Assembly: GCA_025738555.1 (NCBI GenBank)
Contig: JAOVFP010000017.1
Span: forward strand, 2,356,001 to 2,420,000
DNA: 64,000 bases
Direction of reading: 5' to 3'
Source: Cyathus striatus
Taxonomy: Eukaryota > Basidiomycota > Agaricomycetes > Agaricales > Nidulariaceae
Position 1 is the stretch's first letter, and every line of letters begins with the position of its first letter. The notes below the pieces were generated by a model. It saw only the letters and a program-made list of their open reading frames with translations. It was not told the origin of the DNA and did no database searches. The translations under genes were made by a program, and so were the position numbers. This document shows, in pieces, positions 10,981-22,536 of this stretch.

Positions 10981-13035
10981 GGGCCGACAGTTTTTGACGG
11001 TACGCACGGTACTGAACGGTACTTGATGTACCGTGCATGTACCATGCGGTACTGATCAATACCGTAAAAATACCATGCATACCGTAAAAGTACCGTGCGT
11101 ACCGTGCATACAGTTTAGATATATTTATTTACGGTACGAATTTGAAACTACATAAAGTATATAAAATTATCTTTATAGATGTCTACTATGTATATAACAT
11201 GTATAGTACTTGTATAAACAATGATATAAGTACAGAAACAAAAAGAGGACCACAGTAACGAACCTAGAGGCACAGTGACGAGGCTAGTAGCATAGATACC
11301 AGGATAAGCACAGAGGCAAAAGGAAAACCACTGAAGCTAGTAGCACAGTAATGAATGCATAAGCAGTCACGGAGCTAAGAGTGTATGAACGATAATTTAA
11401 GCACAGAACCAGAGGAAGTACTACATAAACAAAGCTAGTAACACAGAGAAGAAGATATATGCATAGTAACGAAGCTAGGACCATAGATACAAAGCTATAA
11501 ACATAGATACGAAGCCAGGACCGTACATATGAAGCTATGAGCATAGAAACAAAGTTAAGGTCATATAGATGAAGCCAGGACCGTAAGTACGAAGCCAAGG
11601 GCATAGATATGAAGCCAGGATAGTATATACAAAACTAGGAGCATAGATGCGATGTTAGGACGATAGATATGAAGCTAGAAGCATATATGTGAAGCCAGGA
11701 CTGCAAGTACGAAGCTAGGGGAATAGAACGAAGAAAGGAGAAAATATACGAAGCCAGGACCATAGAGATGAAGCTAGAAGCATAGAGACGAAGCCAGAAC
11801 TGTAGTAGAGATGAAGCTCGGAATATAAAGATGTAGCCAGGACCACAGATATGAAGCTATGGGCATAGAGACAAAGCCTTTCCATTCAGAGTGGCATGAT
11901 GAATACCGTACATAAGTATTGTAAAGTACCACGCATACCGTGAAAGTACCGTACATACCGTAAAAGTACCGTGCACCACAAGAATATACCGTAATAGTAC
12001 CGTAAAGTACCGTACATGTGAAAAAAACAGTACCGTGCATGTACGGTACGCAAAAAATCGTACCGTGCAGTACCGCTCATGAACAAAATACCGTAAAGTG
12101 GTACCGTAAAGTACCGTACACGTACCGTGCGATGTTGAAAATGTACCGTGCAGTGTTGGAAATGTACCGTGCAGTGTTGGAAATGTACCGTGCAGTGCAA
12201 TTAATGTACCTTGCAGCGCTTGTGGCTTGACATGCTGTGCATTACGAAAACTCATGTATATTACCATTCACACTATGATATTCTTGCCTCTTCAATGTAA
12301 TAAGCAACATATTACATGTATAGTACTTGTAAGTAATACCATACATCTACCATTCATGTAATATATGTTACCAGAATTGTACCTTGCACAACTAAAAATG
12401 TACCATACATACCATAAATAGTACCATACAATATTTGATGTACCGCACAGTACCACGCAGTACCATCAAAAACCACTAGCTCAACACAAATCAATGATCT
12501 TCTATGTTGTATCATCTGTATATTCTCGCTCAAAGTAATTTACTATACAATAATTTAATTTGGTACTATGCATAGAGGTATTTTATACATAGTCAATGCA
12601 CCGTACAATCTACAGTGCTTAATCATCAATTTGATTGATGTACGGTACATTAAATTTGAAGTATTATTCCGATTATCACGGAATTGTATCACTTTGTTGA
12701 TGTACCATACAATAATTATTGACGTGGTACTCCGTTTATCACAGAATTTTCTCACTTGATTAATGTACAGTACTTAGAATAATCTTGATATGGTGCCGCC
12801 TATGGGCCACTACATGTTATTTCTGCCTTTTCAATGTACTAACTCAACATTTATAATACCATAAATCTATTGCTTACATAACTTGCATCACCAGAAATGT
12901 ACCGTGCATCATCAGAAATGTACCGTGCATCACGAAGAATGTACCGTACATTGTACCGTGCGTACCGTAAATGCTACCATATAGTTTTTGATGTACCGCA
13001 CAGTACCGTGCAGTACCGTCAAAAACCACTAGCCC
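10981..13035. mobile_element. Non-coding TIR element, 2055 bp, MULE-like by target duplication size
   Basis: A 10-bp direct repeat CAGTGACTAC flanks the element at 10971-10980 and 13036-13045. The left end reads GGGCCGACAGTTTTTGACGG and the right end in reverse GGGCTAGTGGTTTTTGACGG, continuing into GTAC-(T)GCACGGTACTG on both sides. The outer 150-400 bp on each side are dense in GTACCGTGCA-type motifs. The centre is a 20-bp tandem array (see 11250-11885). No ORF is convincing; the listed ORFs are readings of the repeats. A 9-11 bp duplication with GGG termini suggests Mutator-like mobilisation, but no transposase is linked to it here. The tandem copy of the host region lacks it, which confirms insertion. 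Confidence 0.85.
11250..11885. repeat. 20-bp minisatellite inside the TIR element
   Basis: About 30 imperfect copies of a 20-bp unit, typified by GAAGCCAGGACCATAGAGAT and GAAGCTAGAAGCATAGAGAC, run head to tail. Neighbouring units alternate between GCCAGGAC and GCTAGAAG types, so a 40-bp higher-order unit is likely. The array fills the centre of the 10981-13035 element and yields open but meaningless frames. Confidence 0.85.
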
Positions 13036-13129
13036 CAGTGACTACAAAGCCCAATAAGTATTCGGTGTTTTGCAGAATTTCTCCATGAACCAATTCGGAT
13101 GCTGCCATCCCAATCACTAGTTACCCTTC

Positions 13130-14471
13130 TCAACTAGAATGCCCATGCTCAAACTTAATTAATGGATGCCCGATTAAGGCCGTAAACTTCCCTATAATCT
13201 CCTTCTCGATACCAAACACTTCCTCGCTAGAGAAAGAGGTCCTACAGCCACCTGACCCCCCAGCTGAAACCTCAACGCGGATCATGATGTTCTCCAGTGT
13301 CTGGGCTCTCACCGTGAGCTGGAGGAGTTCCGCTTCTAGAGCTTCCACCTGGTCCACAGTAAACATTTTACTTGGGTTATTTAGCAAAAATCTGAGTTGA
13401 ATCCTTTGGATGATTGTGTTATGCTGAATATTCCTTATGATGCGTATAATATTTAATAGGAGCCTACTTCGAAGAATTAGGTGTTTAACGCAAGAAAGCG
13501 CCCCCGGAGACAGAACCGTAGTCATACCTGGAGATCGAGTTTCGATTAGCACGATTAAAGAGAAATTGGTTTTAAGTATACACACATCTTTTCCAGTCCA
13601 GCTCTACGTCCAATGTTTCAATTGGTCCTGTTGAAACTCGTGACAATAAAATTTCCAATGCATCTAGATCAAGTGCACTTGCGCTTTGAGTGATAACGAT
13701 GTGTCGAAGCTCTGAAAGCGAGAGGCTATGGGAGCGAGATTTGGAGATAGTCCTCATTAGTTCCAGAAGCTCACGCCCATATTGCGTAAATGAAAGCTTC
13801 TTTATATGTGCCATGGAGGAACGATGAAGCGGTAATGGAAGTGAATCATCTAAAGACACAGAGGGAGCCTGCTGAGGGGATAAAAATCCAATGGACAAAT
13901 CCCGAAGTGTCGCAGAACAGCAAGCTAATGGATTTATTCTAATCGGAACTCCTCGTAACAGGAGTGAAGTTAAACTACCATTCATAATGGTATGCTCTAT
14001 GTCTCTGAGTAAAGCATCAGGAATAAGGGGAGGGTTCCGCTGGGCTCTTGTATAGCCATATTGTATAATCGACAACGATTGCAAGTTTCGCATCATCCTC
14101 AGCAAGCAACCAATCCGATCTGGCTCTTTAGACATCCAACTGGGATAGTCCTCATCCCAAGCGAAGCCATGATAGTACGAAGGTCGTGGGCCATTAGAGA
14201 TTTTGAAAACTTCGACAGCAGAAGCTAGACGTTCAGCGCGTGGGGATTCCTGAAGGACTTTGTAGAAGCATTCAAATTGTGGAGGGTTCATATATCTTTT
14301 ATAGTTCCGAGTCGTATCTGGATGAAATTCGACAACAGCGAATAAGAGTCGAAAGGCGATTGCATAGAAGAAATGCGAAACAAGTGTACATGATTTGAGG
14401 GATGATATGTCGTCTGAGAGGTGCGACAGGATTTCTTCGAATATTTCTTGCGGGTATGGTGAGAATGACAT
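13130..14471 (-). CDS. F-box protein, tandem copy A
   Basis: Two exons (14471-13586 and 13527-13130) joined over a 58-nt intron (GTGTGT...CTCCAG, phase 1) give 427 aa. The N-terminus MSFSPYPQEIFEEILSHLSD followed by SLKSCTLVSHFFYAIAFRLL is a typical F-box. The middle has leucine-rich segments (LTSLLLRGVPIRINPLACCS, LSLSELRHIVI). The second exon codes a C-terminal region rich in leucine with a probable coiled coil around VEALEAELLQLTVRAQTLEN. Copy B at 15665-17009 has the same exon structure and intron length. By family knowledge it would act as an SCF substrate adaptor; the target is unknown. Confidence 0.82.
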
Positions 14472-15284
14472 GTTGTAAGTTGATGGAGATGGTTGGCTGT
14501 TGGCTTGTAACGTATTTATATCTCATTTGGAGTGATGGCAGGTGATCTTGACGTGGGGAACCCGTGTAGTCTGACATCACTCTATGTACCGCCAAAAATC
14601 AAGACAGGAAAGAACATTGAGTGAGAGGGTAGAACAAACATTATAGACGAAAGTTCTGAGTTGGCTGGGATTTTCCGATGGACTTCCAATTCTAGACGGG
14701 TTTGGTTTGGTTTAGTATCCGTGAAGTACGCATGCTTGCTCCAAGAGTCGTCGTATCCACAAAAGACGGTCTAATAGGCCCATGAGTCCAGGTGCCGTTC
14801 AAATCAAGTCTCGTGCCAGTGATATTGGGGAATGTCTTGCATAATCTTTGATTGAAAAAGGAGCCTCCTTAGAGTCTAGCCACTGTAGTGCAACCTTGAT
14901 GACCCAGTTTGTAAAATCAAGTATATCGTGCGAAGGGGATTTGAAGGTAATTAAATTATACAGTACATGCTGATGAGACCTTCAAGGCACATGAAAGAAC
15001 GGCAAGTAAGAAACAAACTAACGTATTCGCAACTGGTATTTGCCGATGGAGTTCCTATTCCCATGTTGCCGCTGCAGTGAAATTGATATATAGTTGGAAT
15101 GCAATGTACAAGCACCGTACACTATGCCTAGCTTATGCATGTGCACCCAAGGTACCACACCTGGAGCACTGCAAAACTGAAAAAGTAGAAGGGATGGGCG
15201 AGACGGTTATAAATAGCCATCCATGACACTGGGCGATTGTCCTTCAGGAATTTATATCGAAATTGAGAAGTATGGCGTCTCTAA

Positions 15285-15390
15285 GCAAATAGTCAGGTGA
15301 CCGTTGAAGAAGCCAGAACATTCGCACTACAAGTGCAATATTCAGTGCTTCTGCTGATTTTCTTCATGACCCGATTCTGATGCCGCTATC
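15285..15390. other. Paralogous empty site of the 2-kb TIR element
   Basis: Downstream of copy B the sequence TCTAAGCAAATAGTCAGGTG, followed by CCGTTGAAGAAGCCAGAACA and TTCGCACTACAAGTGCAATA, aligns with both flanks of the element at 10981-13035 joined together. The left flank ends AACACCTACAGTGACTAC and the right flank starts ACTACAAAGCCCAATA. The duplication therefore reaches this far, and the TIR element entered copy A afterwards, or was absent from B when it formed. Confidence 0.7.
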
Positions 15391-15664
15391 CTAAATCATT
15401 AATCACTGGTATTACTCTGTGGAGGAGGATATTGGCTTGGCTATCCTCAACACAAAGAAATATTGCGAGTGGATGGACGTCCGTCCATCCTTCAGATCCA
15501 GTGAGCTCGCAAGAGAGAGAGAGTTTGGGGGGAAAGCGGAGTTGCTATTCTCAAAGCATACCTACGACAGATATACGAACACAGAAATGAACGATGTAAG
15601 TATTAGTAATCGAAAATGCGGACACAATAAGGAACGGAAATTGAAAATGAGTGGAAACCGCATT

Positions 15665-17009
15665 TTACCATGCAGGCAGAATGCGTGCTCTACAACTCTC
15701 AGAATGACCACACTCAAACTTGAATAACGGATGCCCTATTAAGGCCGTAAACTTCCTTACAATCTCTCTCTCCTTGTCGATAGTTTCTCTGCTATAGGAA
15801 TGGAACCTGTAGGAGCGCATGGGCGAAACCTTAACGCAGATCATGATGTTCTCCAATGTCTGGACTCTCATTACAAGCTGTAGGAGTTCCTCTTCGAGAG
15901 CCTCTACTGCCTGGTTCGCAGTAAACTTTCTATGTGGTTTATCTAGCAAAAATATGAGTTTTATCGTTTGGATGATTGTGTCGGATTGGATATTCCTTAT
16001 AATTGGTGTAATATTTAATGGGAGCCGACTTTGAAGAATTAAGTGTTTGACACAAGAAAGTGCCTTTGGGGACAGAACCGTAGTCATTCCTGGAGATCGA
16101 GTTTTAATTAGCAGGGTTAAAGCAAAATTGATTGTACTTATATGTACTAATATTCCAGTCCAACTCTATGCTCAATGTTTCAATTGGACCCCTTGAAACT
16201 TGTGACAACAGAACTTCCAAAGCATTCAGATCAAGTACACTTGCACTTTGAGTGATAACGATATGTTGAAGTTCCAAAAGTGAGAGACTATCGGAGCGAG
16301 AATTGGAGATAATTCTCAGAAGCTCCAGAAGCTCACGCCCATATTGCGTAAATGATAGTGTCTTTATTTGTGCCACAGAGGAACGATGGAACGGTAATAG
16401 AAGTGGATCGCCTAAAGACATAGAAGAAACCTGCTGGGGAGGAAAAAATCCAATGGACAAATTCCGAAGTGTTGCGGAACAGTAGGCTAATGGGTTTATT
16501 CTAATCGGAACTCCTCGTAACAGGAGTGAAGTTAAGCGCCCATTCATAATGATATGTTCTATGTCTCTGAGTAAAGCTTCAAGAATGAGGGGAGGATTTC
16601 CATATTGCATAATAGACAACGATTGCAAGTTTCGCATCATCCTCAGTAAGCAACCAATTCGATCTGGCTCTTCAGACATCCAACTGGGATCGCCCAAATC
16701 CCATTCGAAGTCATGATATAACAAAGGTCGCGGGCCATTAGTGATTTTGAATATTTTTACGGCTGAAGCTAGACGTTCAGCTCGAGGAGATTCCTGGAGG
16801 ATCATGTAGAACCTTTCAAATCGTCGAGGGGCTGTGTGTGGTTGATAATATACATCTGGCTGAAATTCAACAACAGCGAATAAGAATCGAAAGGCGATTG
16901 AGTAGAAGAAACGCGAAACGAGTGTACATGATTTGAGGGACGATGTATCGCCTGAGAGGTGCGAGAGTATTTCTTCAAATATTTCTGGCGGGTATGTTGA
17001 GAACGACAT
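15665..17009 (-). CDS. F-box protein, tandem copy B
   Basis: Exons 17009-16148 and 16089-15665 with a 58-nt phase-1 intron (GTACAT...CTCCAG) give 428 aa. The start at 17009 (MSFSTYPPEIF) matches copy A; an in-frame ATG 30 nt upstream is less likely. The F-box, central leucine-rich part and coiled-coil-like C-terminus align with copy A throughout. Differences include a short deletion after IMQYG and another C-terminal end (HSESCRARILPAW in place of HSS). About 270 bp at 15400-15665 have no counterpart downstream of copy A. The gene is open, so both copies may be active. Confidence 0.82.
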
Positions 17010-17039
17010 GCTGGAAGGTTGATCAATGAATGGATACAA

Positions 17040-17864
17040 AGATTGTTTGTTGACTTGGTTCGGAGTCTACATAGTTGGATTATATAACTGTTTGCCTAAG
17101 TCCTCCAAGGAATACAACTCTGCTGGTGCCAGAGCTGAGAGATTCGACCTTACGACGAGCAACTTGAACCTAGTAACCTTCGCTTCAGCTTTCTTATGAA
17201 TCTGATATCACACTATCAAGTCGCCCTGTCAACCTACCGTCCCGCTAACGCGTACGGGCCGCGCGTTCGTCCATTTGACTCTTACTCTGTTTTTAGACCA
17301 CCGCGTATGATTGAAGATTCCAGGTTCTTCGCCGCCCTCTCTACTTTCAATTGGCTCTCGGAACAATAACTTTTACGATTCTGATGTTCTCTTAATGACA
17401 TCCCAGCTCTGTTTGAGCTATGTCGTAGTGCGCTGTGGGGGAATATCCGTACGGATCAAGCTCGGTTTATTTTGCGGTTCAATTATGCTGCGGTTGTTCT
17501 TTCGCTAGTATGTGCGAGTAGAGGTTAGGTATCTGAGGCAATGGTACGTCCTAGTAAACTCTTCGAGTCTATGATTTTTACTCCTCAGGTGATGCCTCAT
17601 CTGCATCAGATGTCAAATCATACAAAGTACCTCTCTTGCCCGGCATTCGCATATCCGCACATACACTCTGGCAACGCGGAAGATTTCCGGTACCATAACG
17701 ATTTCGGACTTCAGATGTCGTAGCCACCCTCCTCCACGGGGGCGAAGCATCGGTCTATACACATGACACCGCGTCTTTCATATTACATTTTTCCTGGAGT
17801 TATAAGAACCTTGCCTTCAATTTCGGAGTATTTGCGGTTGTCTACTCGCTCGCTCATTCCAAAC
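17040..17864. other. Intergenic region between divergent F-box copy B and the esterase
   Basis: No ORF of note. It must contain the upstream regions of both neighbours. I see no clear TATA-like or operator signature that can be tied to either start. Confidence 0.4.
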
Positions 17865-19547
17865 ATGCTACGTCTTGGTTCCATCTATCTCGCCACTGTG
17901 CTGGCAATTGTACCTCAAGCAGTGTTTGCTGCCCAGCCTTTGTGGGCTCAATGTACGTTTCTCCTGCATATAGGAACATGGTATTAGTTAGCTGATTATG
18001 GTACCTTCACAGGCGGCGGTAATGGTTGGACTGGAGATGTAACCTGCGTTTCTGGGTACGTGCTACTTACTACCGTCTGCGGTACAAGAAACTTACACAG
18101 GTGTTATCAGTGCTACGTGCGCCAAGCAAAACGATTGCAAGTCTTCCAATGTACTCAATCAACAAACCTCTAATATCGCACACAGGGTACTCTCAATGCC
18201 TTCCCGGTGCCGCCAGCAGCAGCACCGCAGTCCCCTCAAACACAGCAACCTCCTCCTCTGCCCCTGTATCAACCCCCACAAGCGTAGCAAACGCAAACTA
18301 CTGGTTCAGCTTGTACATTCTCTCCCCTCTTCCCCTACACTCCCTCTAACACCCCTTCTCCAGCGGCGACTCCTACACGCAAACAGGCTTCGACCCAACC
18401 AGCACCCTCCCTTCCGCCTCCAACCCCTTCGGCAACCCGCCATACCCAGGCTGGACAGCCACCGGCGGACAAAACTGGGTTGGATACGTCACTACTGAAT
18501 TCAACAAGTCCCTCCTTCTCACGTACAACTATGCCTACGGTGGAGCGACGATCGACGCGAGTCTGGTGGCACCGTATGAGAGCACCGTGCTGTCGTTGAC
18601 GGATCAGGTGAATCAGTTCTTGACTGGCGCTGCAAAGAAGCCCGCCAGCACCCCTTGGACGAGTGCGAACTCGTTGTTCTCGGTGTTTATTGGGATTAAT
18701 GATATCGGGAATAGTTGGTATGCGAGTGGGGATCGGGGAGCGTGAGTGGTTTTCGTTTTTATAAGAGATGAACTTGGAGCTGATGTGTGGGTTGGTAGGT
18801 TCTCGGATGTGTTGTTGAATGCGTATTTTGCGCTTGTTGAGAAACTTGTACGCCTTATCTGGTGTTTTATGGTTGATTGTTGCTAACGTTCCTGTAGTAG
18901 TAAACATTCTCTCTTCTCCTTGCTTCGATCGACTTACGAAACGTCGTCAGCGCCGTCGGAGCACGCAACTTCCTCTTCGTCAACGTACCACCGGTCGACC
19001 GCTCACCTCTCGTATGTCCCTCTTTAGTCCTCCTCCAGACCCCTCCTCACCATCGACTCTAAATAGATGCTCGCCCAATCGACCTCCGACCAAGCAGCCG
19101 AAAAAGCCGTCATCGACGGGTTCAACACCAAGCTGCTCGCAAAGGTTGCAGGGCTCAAAGCTAACCACAGCGATGTTCGTCTCTTCTCCCCTTTTCTCCC
19201 ATACAACCTAGCTAATTCAACGTTTTGCAGGTGACAACGTTCTTCTGGGATTCCAATGCCCAGTTCACCAAGATGCTCAATAACCCTACTGCGTATGGAT
19301 TTGCTGATGCTACGACTTTCGGTTCGGATGTGACTGATTTCTGGGGGTAACTATCCGTTTTGTTTTTTCGTTCTGTTCATAGGGCTGACGTATGATGTTT
19401 GTAGAAACAACTACCACCCTAGCAGTATGTTCTTACTTATCCCGTGTTGCGCTACTTAAACTGATTGGTTTTGTCTTTTCAGGCTACGCCCATGCGTTCT
19501 TTGGTCAGGAAGTTGGACAGGATGTGCTTGGGAAGACGATCTGGTAA
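17865..19547 (+). CDS. Secreted CBM1-linked GDSL/CE16-type acetylesterase
   Basis: Eleven exons: 17865-17952, 18013-18055, 18111-18136, 18186-18312, 18364-18741, 18799-18861, 18951-19011, 19067-19174, 19231-19346, 19405-19424, 19483-19547 (364 aa). Order: signal peptide (cleaved near VFAAQ), CBM1 cellulose-binding domain (PLWAQCGG, then WTGDVTC, then NDWYSQCLPG), Ser/Thr linker, then a GDSL-type esterase with the [10 protein letters not shown] serine block, YGGAT, GINDIG and a terminal YHPSSYAH. By family knowledge CE16 enzymes remove acetyl groups from hemicellulose-derived sugars, and the CBM1 anchors to plant cell wall. The third intron is GC-AG. The junction near 18850-18950 is my least certain splice. 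At the usual DxxH position the residue three before His is Asn, so activity should be tested. Confidence 0.85.
18137..18185 (+). other. GC-AG intron
   Basis: The splice GAT-T|GCAAGT...CACACAG|GG-TAC restores the conserved aromatic Trp and the CBM1 ending WYSQCLPG. No GT donor in the vicinity keeps this frame. GCAAGT is the classical GC-donor context. Confidence 0.75.
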
Positions 19548-19887
19548 AGTGGAGGCAATGATAAACATTTAAGATTGTGTATGTACATTACAAATGAATA
19601 GGTTATGGCAGTTGTGGTGTTGACTACGAAATATATGTTATCCGTGTCATGATAGTAAGTTGTTGATCCATTCCCGATTGCTTGTGGTGGGGATAAACTC
19701 AAGATAAACTTCGTCTGAATTATATATAATACAGCTCTATACATTGTTATTGAAGTTTTAATAGTAGCCTTTGCTACAGCCAAAGGTTTCTGGTAAATAC
19801 CACCCTATATGCTAAGTACTCTATGCAAACTGTAGTTATCCGGTGCTAATACTGTCAGTTCTACAGGGAATTCCAAACTCTAATAAT

Positions 19888-21321
19888 TTATGCCTGTTTG
19901 TCAATGCTACTCACTACATCTCCATCCTTCGTCAGTGATAATATCTCTTCATTAGTATCGGAATCTACATGTTTTATATTCTTTTTGCTCTGTAGCGCAG
20001 GATCAACGATCAATTTGATCTCTTCTAGATGATTAACTGGATGTTTCACATTCTGCCGACTTTGCAGAATGGGTAACAACACTTGATCAGTTGCTCGACT
20101 TGACCCCGTAACCTGCAACATTTTTATGCGGGGCAAAAACTCCGTCGTCGATTTTTCGTTAAGCGCATTCCAGAACACACCAAGTTTAAAGCTGTCCAAT
20201 GCTCCTAGCGACAACTCCTCCACAGTCTTAAGCTTCTCCAGGCTAGCGATGAGGTCTTCTTCACGGCCACCAGTGAATTTTTGCTTCCGTATTCCAGTCA
20301 ATGACAAATTTAACAATGGGCACTTCGAATTTTCCACGAATTTTGCAAGGGCATCGAATGGAATGTAGGCTACACACCCCGCGTCAACATTCAGAGTGTG
20401 CAGTGACGGCATCGTAAAGCGAGTAAGTATTCCTTCTAAAGAGGACAGCACCTCGTGCCGGAGAGACCCTTCGTGGAATCTAAGCTTTAAACTCTGAAGT
20501 TTGGGAAGGGCTATTTCATCGAATGTCACTGGGGATAAGGGAATGTAGTCGGTTAACATGGGAGCTGACCCAACCTCATCAATGTACACTTCGCCAAATT
20601 CGATATGAGTTGCTGAAGTGCACCACGCCAGAATCGATTGTATACATTCCACGCGGACCGGGACGTCCCACACCAACTTGGTGAGGTCACTCCACTGGGG
20701 TAAGAGGGCTCGAAGAGGAATGCTAACGTTCATATATTGTTTAACCGTTAACGAAGTGATAGTTGAAGGCAAGCGTATTGGATCAGGCCAGTTGCAAACA
20801 GTTTGATTGATCCCATCGAAGGTAACCAATTTGAGGTTCGGAAGAGGACATGTGTCCTCTGATTCAAGAAGTCCAGACAAAGTGGACGTCGTTTCTTCCG
20901 ACAACGGAGTGTGAAGAGTAACCCATTGCTTTTCGCGCGAAGCAAAAAGTGTTAAAAATTCGTTTAAAGTGGGTAATTTGTGGTTGGCCCAGAAGGCCTC
21001 GTCTAACTGGCTTCCGCTTTTTATCGATATCCTAATATTCAGCGGACAATTTCCTGCTCTTTCGAGCCATTGTTGAGCTAATTCAAGAATGACTTGTGTA
21101 TGCTCGTCTTCGAGCGAACCGGAGAGGACAACATTGATGTTTCTCCATAATGTCGGTGATGCGCGAGTAACTTCTCGCCAGCTTCGGCAGATGTTGGATA
21201 GAAGCAAGGGGGTAGTTTCATGTGAAGGGTCATTGACCAGTATCGAAAAGATATAGTAAAGCATGTCATGGTTTAGTCGGTGACAAGGAGAAGACTCGAG
21301 TATATGCTGTTGAACTTCCAT
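19888..21321 (-). CDS. F-box-like protein, intronless, 477 aa
   Basis: A single uninterrupted ORF starts at the ATG at 21321. After a short leader the F-box-like core reads LNHDMLYYIFSILVNDP and continues LLLSNICRSWREVTRASPTLW, a hallmark of the large mushroom F-box-like families. Regular leucine-rich stretches follow (LPKLQSLKLRFHEGSL, MPSLHTLNVDAG, LKTVEELSLGALDSF), suggesting an LRR-like substrate arm. The end is polar. It belongs to a different subfamily from the 13.1-17.0 kb pair and from the 9.2-kb gene. Role by family: SCF adaptor; substrate unknown. Confidence 0.85.
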   Translation of the reverse strand: MEVQQHILESSPCHRLNHDMLYYIFSILVNDPSHETTPLLLSNICRSWREVTRASPTLWRNINVVLSGSLEDEHTQVILELAQQWLERAGNCPLNIRISIKSGSQLDEAFWANHKLPTLNEFLTLFASREKQWVTLHTPLSEETTSTLSGLLESEDTCPLPNLKLVTFDGINQTVCNWPDPIRLPSTITSLTVKQYMNVSIPLRALLPQWSDLTKLVWDVPVRVECIQSILAWCTSATHIEFGEVYIDEVGSAPMLTDYIPLSPVTFDEIALPKLQSLKLRFHEGSLRHEVLSSLEGILTRFTMPSLHTLNVDAGCVAYIPFDALAKFVENSKCPLLNLSLTGIRKQKFTGGREEDLIASLEKLKTVEELSLGALDSFKLGVFWNALNEKSTTEFLPRIKMLQVTGSSRATDQVLLPILQSRQNVKHPVNHLEEIKLIVDPALQSKKNIKHVDSDTNEEILSLTKDGDVVSSIDKQA

Positions 21322-22536
21322 TTTGCAGAAAATTTGTGGCCGTAATAATAGGGCTTCAGCAGGAAACCTGACTTTAGTAAATAGGCCCTTGAATTTGAAT
21401 TGTACAATTCAGTTACTAGTAGCTATATTCAAATACTTGTACTTACATTCAATTTCATTCAGAAGTGCGTCATACGTTACGCGTTGCGCGTTACGTCACG
21501 CAATTGAGTGCAATATATTTTCTTCGGTCTTGTGTCGATTGTTATATCTCGATTACGGATCTGCACCAAATGCGGTATTCCCGCTACCTTTTAAGGTAGT
21601 AGGGTTATGTAGGGCGATGAAAACTCGTTTTTTGCAGAGCGAACACCTCCCATCAACCGGAGTTTAAATACACGTGGTTGCCAAAAATAATGGCAACTAA
21701 CAACAATTCCCACACATAATATCGGTCATTCCCGTATCCTAACATACTTACCGCGTCCAGCGCGTTGTTGACCAATCGTCGACTAACATACTTACAAGTT
21801 CTTTTGTATTTTTAATTTTACATCATTACTTTAAAGTTTTATGTTATATAGTAAGTTTAGTTATATCTTTTATATCAGAACACTTCATGGAATATACTAT
21901 ATATTTCCTTGTTTTATGAGTTTCCTAGGCCATTGAAATTCCATGCCATGTTATGATGTTCAGAACCATCCTTTGACGACAAGATGACTCCTCACTGGAA
22001 CATCATAGTATGGATCTGCTCTCGTGAACTTTATGTGATCCCACATATTCTCTGACCAATTTTATATTTATTGTACCAGCTTGTAAGCCTTGGGCCAAGA
22101 TAATAGCAAAGTTATCGATAAGCAACACCTGCAGGCACTAAGGATGACTGGAATTTCTGGGATTATTAAGAATAAATTTATGTGATATTTTCATGAAAAT
22201 TAGTTTTATAGCGTGATGACCCATTCAATAAGTTTTCAATGATACACCTCAGGTAGCGGGCCTTGCCGCTAGTCGGCCTTATTGATTTATACGTGATATG
22301 CCGAGTAAGGGACTAGTAAGGGTAGCCATCGCACAAGGCCGGTCACATGCTTCTGAATCTGAGCTGGCTTTGTCAATTGTTTGTTTCATAGCCTTTCGGA
22401 CCAAACACTGCTGACGCGGATGTGCGTCACAAAGCGTTGAAACACCCTTCAACGTTCGTCTCTATTGCATAAATATTACCAGTGTTTGCCGTTCTTTTCA
22501 TAATCTATGTACGCATTTGAAACTATAGTACTAATC
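21322..22536. other. AT-rich intergenic region
   Basis: No gene recognised. From about 21.8 kb the sequence becomes AT-rich and marks the left border of the repeat block. The ORF at 21323-21667 has no family features. Confidence 0.4.

Noticed and set aside
11284..12267. Several overlapping ORFs of 70-136 aa on both strands
   Set aside because: They are readings of 20-bp and GTACCGT-type repeats with periodic, low-complexity translations.
15419..15727. Plus-strand 102-aa ORF
   Set aside because: It overlaps the 3' end of F-box copy B on the opposite strand and has no family features.
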